Positions 55,193-64,000 of a stretch of DNA of 64,000 nt are shown one piece after another. Position numbers and translations under genes: made by a program. The stretch spans positions 434,001 through 498,000 of the forward strand of contig MCGE01000008.1 of NCBI GenBank assembly GCA_002105175.1, in the 5' to 3' direction. How positions within the stretch are numbered: position 1 is the first letter of the stretch; every line of letters begins with the position of its first letter. The stretch comes from Absidia repens (taxonomy: Eukaryota > Mucoromycota > Mucoromycetes > Mucorales > Cunninghamellaceae). The notes under the pieces are model-generated. The model saw only the letters and a list, made by a program, of their open reading frames with translations, ran no database searches and was not told the origin of the DNA.

Positions 55193-55508
55193 AGTAATGT
55201 GATAGAGTGGAAAAAAAAGTAAAAGAGAGAAAGAAAAAAAAAAAATAGGTGACGCGTACAAGAAAGGGAAGGGAAGACCAAAAAAAAAAGAAAAAAGCCT
55301 TGTCTGATTTTGAAAGCGGCGAGGCTTCCAACGGTGTTTAAAAAATGTAAAAGCAACAAACTTCAGGAACAGTCAATGTCCCTTATTTTTTATTGACAGT
55401 AACAATACAAGCCATATACAATAACAATATACTAAAATATATAAGAGACATACACAATAAAATACATAAAATTAACCATAGGAAAAAAAAATAATTCAAA
55501 AAACTAAA
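55193..55508. other. Intergenic: chaperone promoter and zinc-cluster gene 3' region
   Basis: AT-rich with purine tracts (55,210-55,300). Minus-strand AATAAA-like signals occur around 55,390-55,460. No coding signal. Confidence 0.5.
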
Positions 55509-57436
55509 CTATTTTGTTGGGTTCCCATTTGATGAGAAGGCAAAGTCTAACCAAGAATACTAAAAAAACCAAACAAATCCATGTCAGTCAGGTCCAAGGC
55601 ACTATATCTTCTCTTTTATTTCCTTTTTTTTTTTTTTTTTTTTTATCTTACCAAAGAAGATTCTTCATTGTCTAATGTAGATGGCGTTTGGTTGTTTGAA
55701 TAAGGTGGAGTCATCATCAAGGAAGAGCACGTGGGAGGCACACTACAAGGTATAGAAGAGAGTGGTGCTGAAGAAGAGGACGATGTCAATGGTGGAGTGT
55801 GAGAGGACGTTGATGAGGTTGAAGAGGAAGAAACAGAAGATAGAGAGGATGACAGGTAGGAGAATGAGGAGAAATCGGTCATGACGTTTTGAATTGCGGT
55901 TGATTCGTTTGATAAAGGCGATGAATTCATTATGGGTGGCGATATAGGCGATGGCACAGATATAGCAGTTGTAATGTTGGTATCTGTTGAGGAGGATGGC
56001 GAAGTCAAAGATAAGGGTGAGATTGGTGTTACTGTATTAGTGGTATTGGTGGTATTATTGTTTTTATTATTATTAGTTGTTGTTGATGTGGGAATGCCAG
56101 ATAGAGCCAGTCCTGGGCTAAAAGACTTCGATGAGGAAGGCGATTTTGTCAAAAGACATACAATATACAAATGATCCAATGATGACGGCTGACACAAATC
56201 AGCACCCAGACCACCACCAAAGTACAACCTTGCATTCAATGCTAACTGTTCCTTTCCATCCGTCGTTCGGAAGTGCAGTACCATTTTGAAGGTTTTTGAT
56301 CCATTCGCTATATTCAATAACGTCGTTGGTGGCATCTGATGATAATAATCATTGTTGCTTCTGCTGTTGTTATGTATTTGTGGTGATGAATCTGAAGTTG
56401 ACACTCCTTCGTTCGCATTGTGAAGAGCCTGGCGGTGAGACTGGATAAGGTGTTGGTGAATTTGGTGTAGATCCGTGGGGTTGGATATGAAGTCGTACAA
56501 AGACCGATGAGCTAATTCTTGTGGGTGGTAGCCAATAAAATCCATTGTTTCATCAGATGCTCGAGCACAGCACATTTCAGTGGTGAGGAATATCTTCGTA
56601 AAAAGGAAAAAAATCATACGCAAGTTAGTATCCAAATTTAGCTACTTTTTTTTAATTTTTAATTTGCAATATAATTCACTTACTGTCATTATGGGTTCAT
56701 TCAATGCTTCTGTCATGTCATATTCTTGTTTCGTTGTTGTAGGTTTTGTCATAATAAACGAAGAGGGAGGTGGAGACATGTCCAAGAAAGGTGTAAGGGA
56801 GTCGATTGATGGCGGTGATGATATCAGGTGATGGTGAGCAAGTTGATTATGATTTGTAATTGATGATGATTGAGGTAATGAAGTTGAGCAAGGTAAGTTC
56901 AAAGGAAGCATTGGCTGAAAATGGGATATAGAATTTGTATGGTGACGAGAGACTTGCTTTTTGGTGACAGCAGAGGTATACAATGAAGGTGGTGATGATG
57001 ATAATGCTGTATTGTTTCCATTGTGTAAAGATGAGGCGTATTTTTCACGCAATTTCGGTCGGCCCCGCTTCTTATGTTGGATGTCGTAGCAAGAATCGGT
57101 CTTTCCAACTGAGATACAACGTTTACAGGGTCGTTCCGCTAATAGACATTTATAGAAAGTAGAATAGTTTCTGGTAAGTGTTTTCCGTCAATTACCTCTT
57201 GGATCTTTTCTTTTCATCTTCATATTACTTACCATCACAGGCCAAGTGAGCCTTTTTACAATTGATCTATGAGTAAAAAAAACAAAATCATACGTGAGCA
57301 GTTTGTTTCACTTTGCTGTTGTTTTTAACTCGTTTAGGTTGTTTTTCTTGATTTTCTTTTCGTGACTGGATAAACTTACACAAGCGGTTCGCACATGAGG
57401 TTTGATTGACTTCTTTCGTTGACAAGATCCAAGCAT
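55509..57436 (-). CDS. Zn2Cys6/PAS transcription factor, Rds2/Ert1/AcuK-like
   Basis: Five exons: 57436-57380, 57266-57233, 57138-56684, 56593-55652 and 55559-55509; 1,539 nt, 512 aa, close to the family's usual length. The binuclear zinc cluster spans three exons: ACINCKKAHLACD, AERPCKRCISVGKTDSCYD, then basic IQHKKRGRPKLREK (residues about 18-65). This spacing, with NCKKAHLACD and RPCKRC, is specific to the Rds2/Ert1/AcuK/AcuM group that controls gluconeogenesis and non-fermentable carbon use. A PAS-like domain follows (TTEMCCARASDETMDFIGYH, LAHRSLYDFISNPTDLHQ, FKMVLHFRTTDG). The C-terminal 200 residues are Ser/Thr/Asn-rich. The last exon adds 16 residues ending FSSNGNPTK. The start gives a basic leader directly before the cluster. 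Confidence 0.92.
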
Positions 57437-57986
57437 AATAAAGAGATTTTTAACAAGAATATAAATAAAAGAAGATTGATTGAGGAAAAACAAAGGACAA
57501 AAAAAAAAAAAGGAATCAAAAGAGAAAGAGAAATGAATGCGATCTAAACAATTTTTACTTTACGTAAACCCAGGGCCATGCGGAGATTTAAACTTTGATA
57601 TGTGTATCATCCCCATCCCTTCCCCACCCTTCGACTTCCCCGCTAGGCCGGGAGTATTCAGATTTTTTTTTTTTGGTTTTCGCACACTCTATTTGGGTAA
57701 ATCTCCGTGCTCATTTAGGGTTTACCGTGGTTATTCTCTATCCCGGAAGATAGTTGACCCCGCAAATCACACACATACCCTGATATACAACCCAAATCAC
57801 ACAAACCAGACGAATCATAATCAAGTAGGAGTTTTTTTATTTCATTCTAAAACGACAAAAAAGTAAGGGACATAATAAATAAATTGATATGGTACTAAAC
57901 TAAACGAGACTAAGGCAATATATGGTAAAAAGATATGAATTGTGGGGATGAGGAAGTAAGAATATATCAACTTGATTGGTTCTTGC
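57437..57986. other. Intergenic: zinc-cluster promoter and SEC7 3' region
   Basis: A 109-codon plus-strand frame (57,537-57,866) has no motif and a biased composition. AATAAATAAATTGAT near 57,868 and AT-rich DNA fit a 3' UTR for SEC7 on the minus strand. Nothing else recognised. Confidence 0.45.
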
Positions 57987-60900
57987 CTAAGGAGAAGAGG
58001 TGATCTTGTATGTTTTGCCAACCCGAATCAATAGAGTTCTTAGAGCAGATCGAACTTGAGCCAAAAGATTGTGTTGCCCCAACAGTTCAACTGCTGGTAA
58101 ATAAAACTGTGGTACATGTCGTGTAAACTAGAGCAAAATAAATAATATCGAAGATCCGGTGTGAGAAAAAAACACATACTTTTACCTTTCCTATTTTTCC
58201 ATTTTCCTTCCAGCTTTTTTACTTACGTCTTCATCTTGTAGTAAGGATAATCCATTCAATATAGATACAACCACAGGTGTCCATGCTGCAATATTCTTGG
58301 GTTTCGTATCATGATCAAGGTCCATATAAAGTGTAAAGATTTCATTGCAAAGTCTAATTCCCAGAAAAACAAAAATTAGTCAGACAGTGCTAATTATAGA
58401 TTGAAAGGTGATGCATAATCAGGTTAACTTACGGTATCAAGGTTTTTTCAATTGCTTCCCGGTGTTCATCGCGATCATCAATGTTTTCAAGGTTGGAATA
58501 CATTCGCATCAATACAGACACATAACACCCGCCACTTGAAGTTTCTTGTTTGAGTAGATTAGGTAATTGTTTCATAAATCCTATAAAATAAATCGTACTA
58601 GTGAGTTTTTTGATATCCTTTTGTATTCTTTTCTTTTATTACCAAATTGCCACAGAGCCATTCGTAATTCAGTGTCCAGATTGAATTTCTTTGCAAAATG
58701 GAAAGAGTGTTCCAAACAGTCCATCAGTTTCATTAAGTGTAAAGAGGGATATGCACAATATACGTTGTCCTTGCTAAGAAGATCGTTCACCGTTTGAATA
58801 AGCATCAATTGCAAGACACACCGGACAATGACCTGTTGGAATTGGCTATGACGTTCAGGGCTAATGGCCGACGATGTAGAAGGGCCATTACCATGTTCCA
58901 TACCATTGGTGTCTATATGAAGCAATATATATATATATATATAAATTAAAAATCAAGTTGATCACAATCTTCAAGTGTAATTTAAGCTCTTTTCCGTTCT
59001 TACCATTAGGGGAACTTGCTTTGATCTTTGTTACCAAGTCCTGTGTATCGTCAAACAATCCGTACGCCGTCGTTTTTTCAAACAAGTTTGTAAACATTTC
59101 GGTCACCTGGTTCCAACAGTCTTCATCAAACTTTTCAACATTTGCTTCAATATACTGTTCCAAACATTCACATCCAATGCGGGCAAGAGTATCGTTATCT
59201 ATTTTTACCAATTTTTTTTTAGTCAACCCGGACCGTTATCCTTCCCCATAATAGTTGTGCCTTACCTTGAGTGATACAGAGACCCAATAACCCCAAGACG
59301 TGTTGCATCATATTCATCATGTTGTCAAAGTAGAAAGTATAAAGATCAACCACATTGCGGAGAGCTTCAATCATCGTTGTAGAGAGCCAAACACTAAGAT
59401 CTTCAGGGGCCATGTTGCGCTGTCGTCGATTGTCGGTATTTAGATCATCAAATAGGGGGAATATGATTTGTCTTGACACAGTGGACCAGAATTCAGGTGT
59501 AAATTTCGACCCATGCTCCTTGAGCGTTTCGAACAGATATTCCAAGGATCTAGTTATAGAAAATAAAAAAAAGTTCAATGGCTATTCATTCTAATCATCA
59601 CAACACTCTTTTCGTTTGTTTTTAAACGGACCTTTTTCGAACTTCTACATCATCACTTTGCATTGTAATTTCCTTCAATCCATAAAGTACAGCAAACCAA
59701 AATTTGATCAGAAAGTCGTCGCCAGATTGAATCGTTTGGCCGGCCACAGTATGAGCATCATTGATTTCAATAGTCTTGTCACTGTATGCAATTTCCAACA
59801 TCCTTGGGATTGTTCCTTTGATCATGTCGAGGGCAGGCAAACTGATTTTTTGGAATTTCTTGTTCCTTGAGAATTCAACCAGACAGGAGATATAATCAGG
59901 GAAGGTACCATTGGCAACAACATCTGGGAAGCGCTCTTGAGTGACACTTCGAACAATATCAAACGTCATGTGCACAATGGATTCTATCATTATAGAGCAA
60001 ACGTAAAAAGTAATACATTGTCAATATTCCATCATTTGGATTCTTGGTTTTCTTTCATACCTGAACTTTCCCTAGCACCCATAGCAAATACAGATAGCAT
60101 GGCTTTCCAACCAGATCGAATGTGATGTCCTCTAGCCAAAATCATTTGGGATAAACAGCGTAGTACCTATAATACATATTGCGATTAATAACAATGACAA
60201 TGGCAACAATGCAATTATTCCCTCTTCCACTTTCTTTCTCTATCTTACCATGTCCTTGATAGCCACATCTGGGTTGTTAGCCAGCACATCACGGAAAGGC
60301 ATCAAAAAATCTTTTTGGAATTTGAAGTGGGGTAATTCTTCCTTTTCCAAAAACTTCATTGCCAGTTGTCTTAGTGAATCCAGTGCGAAGAAGGCAACAT
60401 TGAAGTTGGATTGGCAGCCCACCTTGTTGAAATATTCGCCCAAAATCGACCAGATATTCGACCATTCTATACGGATACGATTCATGTTATAGTATGAGAT
60501 TTCCACTAATTTCTGTAAACTGTACATTCTCGGATGTTCCAAATGCGCTGATGATACAATTTCTTCCCATGATGTTTCGCATAAAGCACGAACAAAGTCC
60601 ACGATAGCGACCTGCACGACCAAAGAAAAAAGAAAAGATTAGTGGATCAATGAATCAAATAAAATAGCTATCTTTTTTTTTTTCCCCTCTACATACCCCG
60701 TTCAAATAAACAGTCGATGTGAAAAGACGATCAACAGCTAATACCAGCGATTGCGAGCTACCAGCAGATGCTACTTCTTCAGCCAAGGCAACTTGTAAAC
60801 GATGTTGTGCAGTGCCACGTCGAGCCATGGTAGAAGACCGTCGAACCATATCCACAGATGGCTTGGTGCCGTGCGGAGAATTTGCAGGTGAGCTGTTACT

Positions 60901-63900
60901 GCCATTAGGCGAAGACACATTGGAAGGCCGTTTTGTAGAAATGTCAGGAAGATTGCCTTGGTCAACACCACTAGTAATGAGCTGGAATCGTTCCAATTGA
61001 CTAACAGTAGAGAGAATTTCTTTCCAGCTGCCCTTCAAATAGTTGCCATCCACTGCCGCCACTTCCAGTAACGTCCGGATCGCTTCCACATTTTTGGGCT
61101 TCATTTCATTCAAATTGGATAAGAAGGTAAACTTGGTCAATGTTGTCACAAAAGCATCACGTTGAAGATCCATATCTTCCGATTGCACCGTGTGGAAGAG
61201 ACAAATGATACGAATAGCATGCTTGAATCCTTCTAAACACAAATTCACAGTTTCCAAATCGTCGGATTCTTGTAAAGGTCCAGAAATACCAGCCAAAAAC
61301 GCCATCCAAGCTACCTCAAACATAGGTCGTACGTGTTCAACATGAGAGGCACTGTAGAATGTAATCATTTCGCCCGCACCCGCTCGCTGCTTGCTAGCCA
61401 GCATATTCTTGAACATAGCTTCGGTTTTGGATCCCATCTCTTCAGTAGCCGCTTGGAAAGCTTCACGACGGACATCACGTGTAATACCAGCACTAACCAG
61501 AGCGTTTTGAAGACCAATAATACCAAGGGCACCACCGCCACCAGCACCGCCCGCCATTGTGTGACTGAATAGGGCATCTTCATTGGCTGCATCAATGTCA
61601 TCTTGCATCTTGATTTCGTTGCTTTGAATGTCGTTGTAGATAGCTTCCTGAATTTCCAGCGAGATGTCACCACCGTCATCAAGACCACGATTGTTTTTGA
61701 TAAAGTCTTGCAGAGTCATTCTACGCTTGACTTTGGGGCTATGGGCATCCGAATTGAGCAAAGCCACAGCAAATGCCAACATGTAAGCGGTTTCAGCATT
61801 GGCAAACACCGTTGGGTTTCCATGGACATAACGTTCACCAAACTTGAGCATGAATCGATCCACCTTTTGTGCTTCACCAGGTAACCGGAACGCTTGAAGG
61901 AAGTGTCGAAGAGCTGTAGTAAATTCCATTTCAGCAAAATCCATTTCGTCGACAAACGCATGCATAATTGCAATATTTTCTTCATCGCCTTCACCCAAAT
62001 AATCACCAATCATTGTCTTGTTGAGTCCTTCAGTTGATAGTAAAAATTGTGCCACGCCGGTGTGATCAGCCATATCCACAAAGCCATTCCTTGCCAATAC
62101 CGCCATTCCCTTTTTCGGTTTCCAATTGAATTGACGAATACCTTCTTGAAGCATTTGTTTGCGATGCTTGAGATTTTCAAATTGTTCAGGGTCGTCCAAT
62201 CTTGGTGTCACATTGCCGCTTGTAGTTGACGTTGCTGCTGTTGATGATGCTAAAGCAGTAGATGAAGTAGTGGGTGAAAGTCGAGACGCGGATCCATTGC
62301 TGTGCATTGTCAATCGATCAGTTGAGCCACGAATATCTTCGCTTTCCCGAGGAGTAGCTACATCGTCATCTTGGGTACCATCCGCAGCAAGGCTTACAGA
62401 GTTGTTGTTGTACCAAGCCACTAAAGATCGAAGAACTGCCACCAGGCATTCCAAGGACTTGAATCTAATTGCACCATCGGATGTTCCTGGTGCACCGTGT
62501 TGTTGTTTGTCATTTGAATGTACTGTCGCTGTTGTAAGAGGAGGAGGAATAACTACAGAATTCGAATGGAGACCATGGTGACCAGACTGATTGGAGTTGC
62601 CGTGATTGTCCATTTCCTTGCCCCCATTAGGTCCTGCGTGAGAAGTGGTGATCTTTGATAAAACATTGACAAGTCTATGTAAAATGTAGTATTATAGATA
62701 ATAGATAATTAGTACCCTTCAACTTTGTGCTATTTTTTCTTTTTCTATTCACTTGCCTTTCATAAATGTTATCCAAAGCTTGTCGATCACAATCGTAATT
62801 CAAGTACATGTCAACCAAAGTCTGAGGATCTTCACAAATTCGTAAAACCACCTTTAGCAATGAGAATTTCTGCTGATAAGACGCCGTGCGCATTTCCAAA
62901 ATCCGTAAAAAGATTTCCTTGAAAAAGACTTCCACTTCTTTCTATAAATGTTTGAAGACAAAACAAGAAAAGGAGTCAATTAATTGCATTAAACAAGCCA
63001 TAATTGGGAAATGGGGATGATTACCTTCAAAAACACTTTGAGGCCTTGCACGACCTTCCAAAGAATTTCCAATGTGATATCGAAGACTTGAGTGACCATG
63101 GAGAAGGCATTTCTACCCAGACTAGGGCAAAGATATTGCTTTACTTCAAGGATGAATGGGTTCACGCGGTAATTTGCAGAGGGATCGGAAGAAGAGAGCA
63201 TGACATTTGTTGAGGTGAAGACATTCATGTGAGATGTGAGAATGGTCAAAATAAGGTGAAGTGATAATAGCTTTGAACGCATTGAATAAGACCGCATATC
63301 ATTGCCCCTATCAAAATACAAAGGAATATTAGATATACCGTTTTCCAAAGTCCGTCTCCCTCCCCTATGTCATTATTACCATTCAGAAGAGACAGGTTTC
63401 TTTGAGAGTTTGCAAAGGGCTCGGAATACCAGAATCGCATCCTTGATATAAAGATCGGCTTCAGTTTCAGTTTCGTTTCCTTCCAACCGATCATTTCCGA
63501 AAGAACTGCGTCCATCAGAGGCTTGATCGTCATCCGCCTTCGCCTTATCTGTCACCGCCGTCTCCTTTGCGTCGCCAGCAACAGAAAGTGAGTCTGTCTT
63601 TTCATTATCGATTTCGCCAGTTGTGATGTCAGCGGCAGTTCCATTTTGTTGCTCCGCAGGTGTTTGTACGGTTGCTGCTGATTCGGAATGCTGTCGAGAT
63701 TGGTCATCAATTTCCTCTTCCTTGAAAACATTTGCTGTATCGTTCAATAGTTCTTCAGATGTATCTTTTTTATTGGGTAATTTTTTGTCCATTTCACTTC
63801 GTGCCATGCTTGCTTCCACTACAATCTGATCTTGATATGTTGTTGTGCCATTGGTTTCATTTTCGGATTTGTTGTTGATTGATTCAGAAGACGGAGAGCC

Positions 63901-64000
63901 TTGGTTGGAGGCATGTTGTAATGTGAGATCGGTCTGAGAGGTGACTGCATGAGGTAGGATTTTGACACGTCTAAAAATATGATCCACCATTTGAGTAAGA
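57987..64000 (-). CDS. SEC7: SEC7/BIG-type ARF guanine-nucleotide exchange factor (5' end outside window)
   Basis: Thirteen exons in the window: >64000-63380, 63307-63025, 62941-62757, 62674-60697, 60611-60249, 60166-60061, 59983-59632, 59549-59266, 59198-59004, 58912-58643, 58580-58433, 58353-58227 and 58127-57987; 1,683 codons plus stop. It activates ARF GTPases at the trans-Golgi. An upstream DCB/HUS-like part precedes the SEC7 domain in exon 4 ([54 protein letters not shown]). The catalytic Glu of LPGEAQ is codon 61,874-61,876. HDS-type helical repeats fill the C-terminal half. Intron 62756-62675 starts with GC, not GT (GAAAG/GCAAGT); the next GT would cause a stop, so GC-AG splicing is required. 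Ser/Thr-rich inserts flank the domain. The N terminus continues beyond 64,000. Confidence 0.95.

Noticed and set aside
1..64000. tRNA, 5S rRNA, CRISPR arrays, prophage or bacterial operon signals
   Set aside because: I looked for tRNA B-box-like GGTTCGA strings and regular spacer arrays and found none; the window is eukaryotic.

Overview
This is a nuclear fungal window. Almost every gene is broken by short GT-AG introns (about 50-150 nt, usually with a TTTTTAG, TATAG or ATAG acceptor), and intergenic DNA is AT-rich with long A/T homopolymers. The gene set (SEC7-type ARF exchange factor, Fun30 remodeller, BET double-bromodomain protein, Rua1-type regulator, Rds2/Ert1-type zinc-cluster factor, NVJ2-type SMP protein, MIC12-like protein, septin-like GTPase) fits an early-diverging filamentous fungus. 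I infer Mucoromycota, probably Mucorales, from intron density and protein style; no rRNA or other direct marker is present.

Layout. 0.5-9.6 kb is a dense conserved block: FUN30 (-), a noncoding host gene carrying two intronic C/D-box snoRNA candidates (-), acyl-CoA-binding protein (+), U2 snRNA (-), a PQ-loop membrane protein (+) and a PhnP-like metallo-beta-lactamase-fold hydrolase (+). 9.6-13.5 kb is decayed DNA with exon-like scraps and a repeat copy. 13.9-28.4 kb holds a SERTA-like protein, a tail-anchored septin-like GTPase, a MIC12-like protein, a phenol-hydroxylase-type FAD monooxygenase, an unrecognised 476-aa protein and a small membrane protein (all -), then a zinc-free alcohol dehydrogenase and an NVJ2/TEX2-type lipid-transfer protein (+). 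31.4-41.6 kb holds an F-box/WD40 protein (-), a BET protein (-), a coiled-coil protein (-) and a Rua1-type regulator (+). 42.5-53.1 kb is a repeat-rich, gene-poor island with one homeobox gene. 53.9-64 kb holds proteasome assembly chaperone 2, a zinc-cluster/PAS factor and the 3' 5 kb of SEC7 (all -).

The genes are independent housekeeping or regulatory units; I see no biosynthetic cluster, CRISPR array or phage. Shared themes are chromatin (FUN30, BET), RNA processing (U2 and snoRNAs needed to splice this intron-rich genome and modify its rRNA) and membrane traffic or contact sites (SEC7, NVJ2, PQ-loop, MIC12).

The most distinctive content is (1) a dispersed, noncoding repeat family of about 1-1.3 kb, seven copies in the window, with several AATAAA-containing modules and two inverted pairs; (2) the noncoding host gene with snoRNAs whose guides fit the 25S and 18S sites known from snR60/U80 and snR55/U33; (3) a septin-like GTPase ending in a transmembrane helix. 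Two otherwise intact genes (the septin-like GTPase and the alcohol dehydrogenase) each carry one single-base frameshift. Exon boundaries below were read by eye from splice sites, reading-frame continuity and family similarity.
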